From Miltoncostaea sp963771025 (lineage in GTDB: Bacteria; Actinomycetota; Thermoleophilia; Miltoncostaeales; Miltoncostaeaceae): a DNA stretch of 64,000 nucleotides. A model generated the notes under the pieces. It made no database searches and was not told the origin of the DNA. It saw only the letters and a list, made by a program, of their open reading frames with translations. The stretch lies in assembly GCA_963771025.1 (NCBI GenBank), contig CAVYRL010000001.1:682001-746000 (forward strand), in the 5' to 3' direction. A program made the translations under genes and the position numbers. Shown piece after piece: positions 56,788 to 64,000 of the stretch (positions within the stretch are counted from its first letter, which is position 1; each line of letters starts with the position of its first letter).

Positions 56788-59658
56788 GTGAGGCGTCCCC
56801 TCCTTCTCCTGGCGATGGTGATCGGCCTCGTGGCCGTGTCGCTCGTCGCCATCGCGCTTCGCCCGGCGGTGCTGGGCCTCGATCTCCAGGGTGGTGTCGA
56901 GGTCGTGCTGCAGGGGCAGCCGACCGAGACCAGCGAGGTCACCCCCGAGGCGATCGCCCGTTCCGTGGAGATCATCCGGAGCCGCGTCAACGCGTTCGGT
57001 GTCGCCGAGCCGGAGATCCAGACGCAGGGCAAGGACCAGATCGTCGTCGCGCTACCGGGCGCGAAGAACCCCGAACGGGTCGTCAGCGACCTGATCGCGC
57101 CGGCCCAGCTGACCTTCATCAACTTCGAGCGCAACGTCGTGAACCCCCAGGGGACCACCGACCTCTACGCCGCCGTCACCCAGGCCACCAAGACCACGCC
57201 CGACCAGGTGCGCGGCAAGCCGACGTACTACGCCTTCAAGAACAAGAAGCTCGTGGTGCCGGCCGCGCAGGACCTGGCCTCGCTCAAGGACGGCTTCCCG
57301 GGCAACGAGATCCCCGCCGGCGTCGAGGTGCTGAAGGTGCCCCGCGGTCTGTTCCTCGCATACGAGGAGTCGCCCAAGCTCCAGACGCGCGACGCCGGTA
57401 TGCAGAAGACCTGGTACATCTTCCAGAACAACCCCGGCCTGACGGGTGCGGACGTCACCGAGGCCCGCTCGACGATCCAGACCGGCGGGCTCGGCAGTCG
57501 TGACCGCATCGTCACGCTCCGGTTCACGGGCGCCGGCCAGACGAAGTTCGCGGACATCACCCGCCAGCTCGCGACCGACGGGCAGCTGAAGGGTCAGCTC
57601 CAGCACTTCGCGATCATCCTCGACGGCAAGATCGTCTCCAACCCGTCGGTGGACTACAACCAGTACCCGACCGGGATCAGCGGCGACAACGGCGCCGAGA
57701 TCAACGGCAGCTTCAGCCAGGGCGAGGCCGACACGCTGGCCAAGCAGATCAACTCCGGCGCCCTGCCGATCGAGCTGAAGGTGATCAGCCAGAAGCAGGT
57801 GTCGGCCACCCTCGGCAAGCAGTCGCTGCACCAGGGCCTGGTGGCCGGCCTCACCGGCCTCCTGCTGGTGATGATCTTCCTGATCGCCTACTACCGCTTC
57901 CTGGGCATCGTGGCCGCCCTCGCGCTGATCGTCTACGCGATCCTGCTCTACGCGGTCGTGGTGCTGCTCCCGATCACCATGACGCTCCCGGGCATCGCCG
58001 GGATCATCCTGACCATCGGCGTGGCCTCGGACGCCAACGTGGTGATCTTCGAACGCGTGCGAGAAGAGGCGCGCGCCGGCAAACCGCCGCGCGCGGCCAT
58101 CCTCGCCGGCTACAAGAAGGGCATCGGGGCGATCATCGACGCCAACGTCGTGACCTTCGCGACCGCCCTCATCCTGTTCCTGTTCGCGACCGCGGGCGTG
58201 AAGGGCTTCGCCTTCACCCTCGGCGTCGGCGTCCTACTGTCCCTGTTCACGGCGGTCGTCGCCACGCGGGCGGCGTTCAGCGTCCTGGCCGAGACGCGAT
58301 TCCTGCGCGACAACCGCTTCATGGGTCTCGAGCAGAGGGAGATCCACTGGAAGCTCGACTTCGTCGGCAAGTGGAAGCTGTGGCTGGCGATCTCGATCGT
58401 CCCGCTGATCATCGGCACGGCCTGGATCGGGATACACGGCCTCAACCTCGGTCTCGACTTCGAGAGCGGGACCCGCATCACGACAGCGTTCGCGAAGCAG
58501 CCGAGCGAGGACTCCGTGCGCGCGCTGTTCTCGGACCTGGGCTACAAGGACGCCAAGGTGCAGTCAACGTCGGAGACGATCGACGGCAAGACGGTGCGCG
58601 GCTTCCAGATGCAGACCAAGACCCTGCAGCCGGCCCAGCGCAACGAACTCCAGCGCGCCCTCGACGCCAAGTTCGGCATCCAGCAGGAGACCTTCCAGCT
58701 GGACTCCGTCGGTCCCACCTTCGGGCGCCAGATCATCCGCAACGCGATCTGGGCGATCCTGCTCAGCTTCGCGGTCATCGTGATCTACCTGAGCATCCGG
58801 TTCGAGTACAAGCTCGCGATTCCGGCGCTGATCTCGGTGATCCACGACGTGTGGCTCTCGATCGCCATCTACTCGTTCACCGGGCGGGAGGTGACGAGCG
58901 CGACGGTGGCCGCTCTGCTCACCATCCTGGGCTATTCGCTGTACGACGTCGTCATCGTGTTCGACCGCATCCGGGAGAACGTCCCGATCATGCGCAAGTC
59001 AACGTACCGCGAGGTGGTCAACACCTCGGTCCACGAGACGCTGACCCGATCGATCATCACGTCGCTCACGACGCTGATCCCCATCGCGGTGCTGTTCCTA
59101 TTCGGTGGCGACACCCTCAAGGACTTCGCCTTCGCCCTGCTCGTCGGAATCCTCTCCGGCGGCCTGTCGTCGATCGCCATCGCGGCGCCGCTGGCGGCCA
59201 TCTGGAAGGAGCGCGAGCCCGAGAACAAGCGGCGCGCGGTGAAGGCCGAGCGTCGTGCGGCGGCGATCTCGTCGGATGCCGATGTGGTGGACCTCGACAC
59301 CCTGGCGCGCGCCGAGGCGGCCCTCGACCAGGAGCTGCGGATCGAGGACGGCCGCGAGGCGGAGGAGCTCGACGAGGGCGAGTACAGCGAGCAGGAACTG
59401 CGGGAGCTGCGCGCCGGTGAGGCCGTGCCCGAGGGCGATGCGCAGGCTGAGCCCGGCACCGAGGTGGCGGTCGTGCCCGAGCCCGACGCCCAGGTCGACG
59501 TTGACGCGGACGGCGACGCGACGGAGGCTCCGGTCGACGAGAAGGCGCCGGCGAACGGCGCTCCCGAGCCCGCCCCGGCCGCACCCGCGCCGCGGCGGCG
59601 CGCGAACCCCGACCGGGTGCGCCGTCACCGCGGCGTCCAGAAGAAGAGGAAGCGATGA
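56788..59658 (+). CDS. secDF: Fused protein translocase subunit SecDF with acidic tail
   Basis: A 956-residue fusion of SecD (about 1-520) and SecF (about 530-830), driving late steps of Sec export with the proton gradient. SecD features: first helix, the P1 head domain, and GVASDANVVIFERVREEARAGK. SecF: GLDFESGTRITTAF and the matching YSLYDVVIVFDRIREN. Twelve membrane helices are expected. The last 125 residues are a charged, Asp/Glu/Ala/Pro-rich cytoplasmic tail ending in a basic cluster (RVRRHRGVQKKRKR), beyond the family's usual end. GTG 56788 follows AGGGAGG. The stop overlaps the next gene's ATG. Confidence 0.95.
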   Translation: MRRPLLLLAMVIGLVAVSLVAIALRPAVLGLDLQGGVEVVLQGQPTETSEVTPEAIARSVEIIRSRVNAFGVAEPEIQTQGKDQIVVALPGAKNPERVVSDLIAPAQLTFINFERNVVNPQGTTDLYAAVTQATKTTPDQVRGKPTYYAFKNKKLVVPAAQDLASLKDGFPGNEIPAGVEVLKVPRGLFLAYEESPKLQTRDAGMQKTWYIFQNNPGLTGADVTEARSTIQTGGLGSRDRIVTLRFTGAGQTKFADITRQLATDGQLKGQLQHFAIILDGKIVSNPSVDYNQYPTGISGDNGAEINGSFSQGEADTLAKQINSGALPIELKVISQKQVSATLGKQSLHQGLVAGLTGLLLVMIFLIAYYRFLGIVAALALIVYAILLYAVVVLLPITMTLPGIAGIILTIGVASDANVVIFERVREEARAGKPPRAAILAGYKKGIGAIIDANVVTFATALILFLFATAGVKGFAFTLGVGVLLSLFTAVVATRAAFSVLAETRFLRDNRFMGLEQREIHWKLDFVGKWKLWLAISIVPLIIGTAWIGIHGLNLGLDFESGTRITTAFAKQPSEDSVRALFSDLGYKDAKVQSTSETIDGKTVRGFQMQTKTLQPAQRNELQRALDAKFGIQQETFQLDSVGPTFGRQIIRNAIWAILLSFAVIVIYLSIRFEYKLAIPALISVIHDVWLSIAIYSFTGREVTSATVAALLTILGYSLYDVVIVFDRIRENVPIMRKSTYREVVNTSVHETLTRSIITSLTTLIPIAVLFLFGGDTLKDFAFALLVGILSGGLSSIAIAAPLAAIWKEREPENKRRAVKAERRAAAISSDADVVDLDTLARAEAALDQELRIEDGREAEELDEGEYSEQELRELRAGEAVPEGDAQAEPGTEVAVVPEPDAQVDVDADGDATEAPVDEKAPANGAPEPAPAAPAPRRRANPDRVRRHRGVQKKRKR

Positions 59659-60008
59659 CCACTGTGCGCGAAGGAGTCGAGCAGGCGGTGCTGATGTCCA
59701 TCGGCGCGGCGGCGCTCACGCGGGAGCGTGCCGAGTCGGCGGTCGCCGAGCTCGTGCGCAAGGGGCAGATCGGCAGCGAGGAGGGGGCCGCGGTCGTCGA
59801 GCGCCTGCTGGCCCGCGTGCGCGGTGAGGGCGCGTCGGTCTCCGGCCTGGTGGGACGGGTCGAGGGCGGCCTCCAGGGGCTGCTCCGAGAACTGGGCGTG
59901 GTGGCGCGCTCCGAGCTCGACGAGGTCCATCTGCGCCTGATGGAGCTGGAGCACCGGATCAAGCTCCTGGAGCGCTACGTCGGAGAGGTTCCCGGCACCG
60001 CCGACTAA
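59655..60008 (+). CDS. Small helical protein coupled to secDF, phasin/coiled-coil type
   Basis: A 117-residue protein, ATG overlapping the secDF stop (ATGA). It is all helical, with ESAVAELVRKGQIGSEEGAAVVERLLARV and a C-terminal heptad region (DEVHLRLMELEHRIKLLERYV) likely to form a coiled coil. It resembles short phasin-like proteins that use the same L-x-x-R-I-x-x-L-E end. The role is unknown; the coupling suggests it is made in step with the translocase. Confidence 0.65.
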   Translation: MTTVREGVEQAVLMSIGAAALTRERAESAVAELVRKGQIGSEEGAAVVERLLARVRGEGASVSGLVGRVEGGLQGLLRELGVVARSELDEVHLRLMELEHRIKLLERYVGEVPGTAD

Positions 60009-60020
60009 AGCTGCGCGCGC

Positions 60021-60063
60021 GTCACCCGATATCTCAGGGTGACGGCCCCCGGAAGCTGGGGCC
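60021..60063 (+). terminator. Two adjacent hairpins after the coiled-coil gene
   Basis: GTCACCC/GGGTGAC (60021-60043, 9-base loop) and GGCCCC/GGGGCC (60044-60063) lie in the 73-base gap. They could terminate or attenuate transcription into the next gene. No T-run. Confidence 0.4.
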
Positions 60064-60081
60064 ACGGGGAACGGAGACCCC

Positions 60082-60849
60082 TTGCGCAGTCGTCTGCTTG
60101 TTCCTGCCGTCGTGCTCGTGGCGGTGGCATATGTGAAGGGCCGCCGGGATGGGCGGCACGAGGCGCACACGGTGCCCGAGGTGGCGCGCCCGCCGGCCGA
60201 GCCGGGCCCGCTGACCGACCAGACCCGCATCGCACAGGCGCTCGCCGCCGACGCGGTCGAGTTGGCCGAGGCGCAGACCGCCGCCGCCGGCACGCTGTTC
60301 GTGGAACCCGAGCCGTTGGTGGAGGACCTCTTCGATCCCGACGACGGTCCCGCCGCGCACGACCCACTGATCCTGAACGAGTGGATGACCGCCCCCGCCG
60401 CGCTCCGCGGCGTGCGCGCCCGTGAGAGCGACGCGCTGGACCTTGCCGTCACGGCGGAGTGGGCGACCAGCCTCGCGCCTCCGGCTCCGCGTCCGGCCGC
60501 CATGGCCGTCGAGGCGGGGATCCCGGTCCGCGAGGAGGGCGCCGCGCCGGTGGCGACCGAGGTCGAGATCCGCATCGACGAGACGGGGCGGTTCTCGCTC
60601 GGCGGCTTCGCCACCCAGGCGGGTCACATCGCCCTGTGCGGCATCACCTTCCAGGAGCGGTGCTCCGGCCTGCTGACGCCCGACGCCATCACCCTGGTCA
60701 CGGAGGCCGCGAACAACGTGGCCGAGGGCGGCCTGGTGGTGCTCGGCGACGCGGGCTTCGCGCCCGACGCGGAGGGATTCACGATCCTGCTCTGCGCAGC
60801 GGGCCCGGGCACGTTCGCCGTCGCCGGACGCTACGAGCTCGTGCGGTGA
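60082..60849 (+). CDS. Membrane-anchored protein with novel C-terminal domain (paralogue A)
   Basis: A 255-residue protein starting at TTG 60082 with GGAG upstream. One N-terminal membrane helix (LLVPAVVLVAVAYV) is followed by KGRRDGRHE, so the rest should face the cytoplasm. The middle is acidic and Ala/Pro-rich. The last 90 residues (from about nucleotide 60577) form a compact domain with TGRFSLGGFA, ALCGITF, DAGFAPDAEGFT and FAVAGRY. The same domain ends the next gene. I know of no name for it. Function unknown; it follows yajC-secDF-coiled coil on the same strand. Confidence 0.65.
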   Translation: MRSRLLVPAVVLVAVAYVKGRRDGRHEAHTVPEVARPPAEPGPLTDQTRIAQALAADAVELAEAQTAAAGTLFVEPEPLVEDLFDPDDGPAAHDPLILNEWMTAPAALRGVRARESDALDLAVTAEWATSLAPPAPRPAAMAVEAGIPVREEGAAPVATEVEIRIDETGRFSLGGFATQAGHIALCGITFQERCSGLLTPDAITLVTEAANNVAEGGLVVLGDAGFAPDAEGFTILLCAAGPGTFAVAGRYELVR

Positions 60850-60917
60850 CCTCAACCATTCCCCTCGCCGGCCGATGACCATTGAAGGTCCGGAGCGACT
60901 CGGAGCCAACCGCCCGA

Positions 60918-60933
60918 CGGCGGCACACCGCCG
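60918..60933 (+). repeat. Small hairpin in the gap between the paralogues
   Basis: CGGCGG-CACA-CCGCCG, a 6-bp perfect stem, 25 bases before the start of the next gene and just before its AAGGAGG ribosome site. It could influence its translation. Confidence 0.35.
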
Positions 60934-60957
60934 CAACGCCAAGGAGGCAGCGCCAGA

Positions 60958-62607
60958 ATGTCCATGCTGACCATCGCGATCATCGCGGGCATCATCCTGT
61001 GCCTGGTCGTTCTGATCGTCCAGCGGCGCAAGGATCGGGACACATCGTCCGCCGCGGGCGCCGGACGCGGCAAGAGCGAGCGCAAGAGGCGGCGCGGCAA
61101 GAAGAACGGCACCCCGCCCCCGCCGCCCGAGCCCATGCCGCTGGCCGCGGCCGGCCAGAGCAGCGCGCGCACGAGCGAGCCCGGCCCGGCGCCCGAGTGG
61201 TCGGCGGCCGCCTCCCAGCCGAGTGTCGCCGAGTGGCCCCCCGCGGATGACGCGGAACCGATCGACTGGGCGGCACCCGCTCCCGCCCCGGCTCCGGCCG
61301 CGGCTCCCCAGCAGGAGCCCGCCGCGTCGCAGCCCGAGGAGCCCGCACCCACCTCCGCCGAGCCGCAGTTCCCGACCGCGCCCCCGATCACCGAGGACGA
61401 GGCCGGCTGGCCGAGCGACGAGATCGTGACCGAGCCGGGATGGCCCATCCCGGGTGAGGTCGACGTGCCGTGGTCCACTCCCTCGGAGGAGCCCGTGGGC
61501 GCCGCCGCCGGCGGCTGGTCCGAGCAGGCCGCCACGTCCGCGCCGCCGGCCGACCTGCAGTGGGCGCCCCCGGAGCAGGTCGCCGAGGAGATCCCGCAGT
61601 GGACCCCTTCGGCCGAGCCCGCCGCCGAGGAGATCCCCCAGTGGACCCCGCCTGAGGAGCCCGTGCAGCAGGACGCCCCGGCCCACGAGGCGCCGGCGAC
61701 GGCCGAGGAGCCCGTCTGGGAGACGCCGGCCGAGGACATCGAGTCCGGCTGGGTCACCGACGAGTCGTACACGGAAGACGGTCAGGCCACGGGTCAGATC
61801 CCGGTCACCCTCGACTCCGAGCCGGAGCCCGAGGTCCCGGTCGCTGAGGCCGCCCCCGCGGATTCGCTGGAGATGGAGTTCGCCCCCTTCGAAGCGGGCG
61901 AGGAGATCGCCCTCGAGGAGTTCGCCGGCGAGCCGGCCGAGTTCCCGATGGAGCAGCCGCAGACCGCCTTCGCCCCGCAGGAGCCGGAGATCGCCTTCGC
62001 CCCTCAGGAGTCGGAGACCGCCTTCGCCCCGCAGGAGCCGGAGATCGCCTTCGCCCCGCAGGAGACGGAGACTCCGTTCGCCCCCCAGGAGCCGGAGATC
62101 GCCTTCGCCCCTCAGGAGACGGAGACTCCGTTCGCCCCTCAGGAGCCGGAGATCGCCTTCGCCCCTCAGGAGTTGGAGACCGTGCTCGAGTGGGACGATG
62201 CTCCCGTCGAGGCGCCGGACGCGCCGGAGCCCGTGGCGCACGCCGCGGTGCATGCGATCGCGCCCGTCGCGGTTCCGGTCGCGGCCCCGGAGGCGGACGA
62301 CCCGGCGCGCACCGGACGGTTCGCCATCGGCGGCTTCGCCCTCCAGCCCGGGCAGCAGGCCCTCGGGGGCGTCAGCTTCCGTGCCGAGCTGCCGCAGGCC
62401 CCGACGGCGTGGACGGTCACCGACAGTGACGACCTGGCCCCGGGCACGCTGGTGCTGCAGCTCGACGGCACCATCAACTGCGACGCGAGCGGCCTCGAGG
62501 TCGTGACGGATCCGGGTTTCGCGCCGACTCCGCTCGGCTTCACGGTCCGGGTCGCGGCACTGGCGTCCGGCCCCTTCGCGGCCAGCGGGACGTTCCGGGT
62601 GCGATGA
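60958..62607 (+). CDS. Membrane-anchored Pro/Glu-rich repeat protein with novel C-terminal domain (paralogue B)
   Basis: A 549-residue protein. ATG 60958 has AAGGAGG upstream. An N-terminal helix (MLTIAIIAGIILCLVVLIV) and strongly basic flank (QRRKDRD, KSERKRRRGKK) predict that the bulk is cytoplasmic. Residues about 50-335 are low-complexity Pro/Ala/Glu/Trp, including repeated EEIPQWTP. Residues 338-409 are eight perfect-to-near-perfect nine-residue repeats (FAPQEPEIA type). The last 100 residues share the domain of the preceding gene (TGRFAIGGFA, ALGGVSF, DPGFAPTPLGFT). It looks like an extended tether holding a folded domain away from the membrane. Function unknown. Confidence 0.7.
   Translation: MSMLTIAIIAGIILCLVVLIVQRRKDRDTSSAAGAGRGKSERKRRRGKKNGTPPPPPEPMPLAAAGQSSARTSEPGPAPEWSAAASQPSVAEWPPADDAEPIDWAAPAPAPAPAAAPQQEPAASQPEEPAPTSAEPQFPTAPPITEDEAGWPSDEIVTEPGWPIPGEVDVPWSTPSEEPVGAAAGGWSEQAATSAPPADLQWAPPEQVAEEIPQWTPSAEPAAEEIPQWTPPEEPVQQDAPAHEAPATAEEPVWETPAEDIESGWVTDESYTEDGQATGQIPVTLDSEPEPEVPVAEAAPADSLEMEFAPFEAGEEIALEEFAGEPAEFPMEQPQTAFAPQEPEIAFAPQESETAFAPQEPEIAFAPQETETPFAPQEPEIAFAPQETETPFAPQEPEIAFAPQELETVLEWDDAPVEAPDAPEPVAHAAVHAIAPVAVPVAAPEADDPARTGRFAIGGFALQPGQQALGGVSFRAELPQAPTAWTVTDSDDLAPGTLVLQLDGTINCDASGLEVVTDPGFAPTPLGFTVRVAALASGPFAASGTFRVR
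61969..62184 (+). repeat. Eight 27-bp tandem repeats encoding FAPQE units
   Basis: Eight in-frame copies of a nine-residue unit starting F-A-P-Q-E, alternating between PEIA-type and TETP-type endings, so the higher-order unit is 54 bp. The reading frame is kept throughout, which argues for function at the protein level. Copy number probably varies between strains. Confidence 0.9.
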
Positions 62608-62616
62608 CGGCGTGAG

Positions 62617-62648
62617 GGGCCGCCCGCCGGTGCGCCGGCGGGCGGCCC
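62617..62648 (+). terminator. Perfect 14-bp stem-loop after paralogue B
   Basis: GGGCCGCCCGCCGG-TGCG-CCGGCGGGCGGCCC, nine bases after the stop. It is the strongest hairpin in the window and likely ends the yajC-secDF-downstream unit. No T-run. Confidence 0.7.
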
Positions 62649-62668
62649 GCCGCGTCCGGCTCGACTGC

Positions 62669-62674
62669 TACCTT
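62669..62674 (+). promoter_or_regulatory. -10 box, leaderless ABC1 kinase gene
   Basis: TACCTT ends seven bases before ATG 62682. Confidence 0.6.
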
Positions 62675-62681
62675 GGCCCGC

Positions 62682-64000
62682 ATGGCGCGGGGAGAACGGC
62701 GGCAGAACCTTGCGCGCCTCGGCGAGATCGCACAGGTCGCCGCGCGCCATGGTTTCGGGTACGCGTTCGGCCGCAAGGAGGCCGTCGCCGACGACCCCAC
62801 GGGGGAGCTCATCAGCACCCGCAACCGCGGGCGCCGGCTGCGCGAGATGCTCGACGAGCTCGGCCCGACATTCGTCAAGTTCGGGCAGTTGCTCGCGACC
62901 CGGCCGGACGTGGTGCCCCCCGACATCCTGGCCGAGCTGCGCGGGCTGCAGGACGACGCCCGACCGGAGCCCTTCGCGAGCGTGCGCGGGGTCATCCAGG
63001 AGGAGCTCGGCCTCACGATCGAGCAGATCTTCGAGGAGTTCGACGAGGAGCCGATCGCCGCTGCCTCGATCGGCCAGGTGCACCGCGCGCGCCTGCCCGG
63101 GGGGCAGGAGGTCGTGGTCAAGGTGCAGCGGCCCGACGCCGAGCGCCAGATCAACGCCGACATCCAGCTGCTCTACCAGGTGGCCCGCGTCGCGCGCGAG
63201 CGGGTGCGCAGGCTCCAGTTCATCGATCTCGTGGGCACGGTCGACGAGTTCGCGCGCACCGTTCGGCGCGAGCTCGACTACGGCATCGAGGCGCGTAACG
63301 CCGAGGTCTTCCGGCGCAACTTCGCCGGCGACGACTCGGTCTCGATCCCGAGGATCTACTGGCGCTACAGCACGCCCCGGGTGCTCACCATGGAGCAGGT
63401 CGAGGGCACCGTGCTCGGCCGCCTCGACCTGACCACCTGGTCGGCCGAGGACCGGCGCAAGCTCGCCAACCGGATCACCGAGACCTGGATGCAGATGGTC
63501 TTCGTGCAGGGCTTCTTCCACGCCGACCCGCATCCCGCCAACATCCTCGTGCGCGACGCGGAGCACATCAGCCTGGTCGACTTCGGCATGACCGAGCAGC
63601 TCAGCACGCGCGACCGCGAGGCCGCCGTGCACCTGCTGCTCGACATCCTCAACGGCAACGCCGAGCGGCTGCCGCGCCGGCTGCGCGCGCTGGGCATCCG
63701 TTATCCGCGCAAGATGGAGGGCGAGCTCGCCGATCGCCTGGGCGTCATCCTCCAGCGCTACTCCGCCAGCCCGATCGGCGAGATCGACGCGCGCGAGGTG
63801 CTGCGCGAGATCTTCCAGACCATCTACCGCCTCGACATCACCCTGCCCGCGCGCTGGGTGATGCTCGACAAGACCCTCGCCACGCTGGCCGGGGTCGCCG
63901 TGGAGATCTATCCCGACCTCAACGTCTTCGAGGTCGCGCGGCCCTACGCCCTCCGGCTCGCCGCCCAGCGCTTCCGGCCGGACCACGTCGCCGAGCGCAT
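62682..64000 (+). CDS. ABC1/UbiB-family atypical kinase, 3' end outside window
   Basis: About 439 codons are visible and the frame stays open to the window edge. The ABC1 (ADCK/UbiB/AarF) pattern is clear: the KxGQ motif in TFVKFGQLLATRPD, the Ala-rich nucleotide loop and QVHRARL in AASIGQVHRARLPGG, the Lys in VVVKVQRP, then FFHADPHPANIL and LVDFGM. These membrane-associated ATPases/kinases support quinone or lipid biosynthesis. ATG 62682 has a leaderless promoter. C-terminal membrane helices, if any, would lie beyond the window. Confidence 0.9.
   Translation, partial: MARGERRQNLARLGEIAQVAARHGFGYAFGRKEAVADDPTGELISTRNRGRRLREMLDELGPTFVKFGQLLATRPDVVPPDILAELRGLQDDARPEPFASVRGVIQEELGLTIEQIFEEFDEEPIAAASIGQVHRARLPGGQEVVVKVQRPDAERQINADIQLLYQVARVARERVRRLQFIDLVGTVDEFARTVRRELDYGIEARNAEVFRRNFAGDDSVSIPRIYWRYSTPRVLTMEQVEGTVLGRLDLTTWSAEDRRKLANRITETWMQMVFVQGFFHADPHPANILVRDAEHISLVDFGMTEQLSTRDREAAVHLLLDILNGNAERLPRRLRALGIRYPRKMEGELADRLGVILQRYSASPIGEIDAREVLREIFQTIYRLDITLPARWVMLDKTLATLAGVAVEIYPDLNVFEVARPYALRLAAQRFRPDHVAER

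Noticed and set aside
61969..62184. Regular repeats considered as a CRISPR array
   Set aside because: Units are contiguous 27-mers with no spacers, in frame in a long ORF, and no cas gene is present.

Overview
This 64 kb window is chromosomal DNA from a GC-rich (by eye about 70-74 % GC) Gram-positive-type bacterium, most likely an actinobacterium. The density of leaderless promoters, the actinobacterial-type LexA boxes and the gene content (single-chain acetyl-CoA carboxylase, DnaE2/ImuB mutasome, DUF2510 protein, fused SecDF, PPi-type phosphofructokinase signature) would suit a deep lineage such as Thermoleophilia, but the phylum-level call is inference. I see no tRNA, rRNA, CRISPR array, insertion sequence, prophage or replication origin; gene packing is tight and the only gap over 300 bases is 16761-17092.

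Layout. 1-4409: polyhydroxyalkanoate block (phaC cut by the window edge, a phasin, an XRE regulator) facing a ketosynthase III with a large extra N-terminal region. 4542-10055: one giant biotin carboxylase / carrier / carboxyltransferase polypeptide, divergent from the ketosynthase. 10123-12737: class A beta-lactamase-like protein and two membrane proteins. 12747-19519: SOS mutagenesis genes dnaE2 and imuB, each with a perfect LexA box at its start codon, plus a split-off ImuB C-terminal ORF, with a cell-wall amidase and a DUF4389 protein between them. 19552-22433: nitroreductase and a TetR/MFS efflux pair. 22488-25445: ArfB-type hydrolase behind a frameshifted type IA topoisomerase. 25504-38795: PFK, PAP2 phosphatase, three c-di-GMP enzymes (two GGDEF+HD-GYP, one GGDEF), two L,D-transpeptidases, a methyltransferase, a GNAT and small hypotheticals. 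38825-45452: metallo-hydrolase, a second TetR/MFS pair, a CDF metal transporter, an FAD oxidoreductase, a LysM lytic transglycosylase and a membrane protein. 45478-49255: LigD (PE-LIG-POL order), a coupled lipoprotein and an RpiR/SIS regulator. 49330-54283: pdxS-pdxT-yebC, then ruvC-ruvA-ruvB and a CBS protein. 54296-56325: glycosyltransferase and PAP2-type membrane enzyme. 56470-62607: yajC-secDF followed by three uncharacterised genes, two of which share a previously unnamed C-terminal domain. 62682-end: an ABC1/UbiB kinase cut by the window edge.

How it works together. Themes are carbon storage and fatty-acid/acyl-CoA supply (PHA, KAS III, ACC), DNA damage tolerance and repair (LexA-controlled DnaE2/ImuB, RuvABC, LigD, topoisomerase), cell-envelope remodelling (amidase, transpeptidases, transglycosylase, glycosyltransferase, Sec translocon) and c-di-GMP signalling.

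The most notable non-gene signal is promoter architecture: a TANNNT -10 hexamer 6-9 bases before ATG/GTG recurs at more than ten genes, and at five or six junctions the TAG stop codon of the upstream gene is itself the first half of the next gene's -10 box. The best candidate for an undescribed system is the post-secDF trio at 59655-62607. Two genes (topoisomerase, and a small ORF near 35.7 kb) carry apparent frameshifts, which could be real or could be assembly error.
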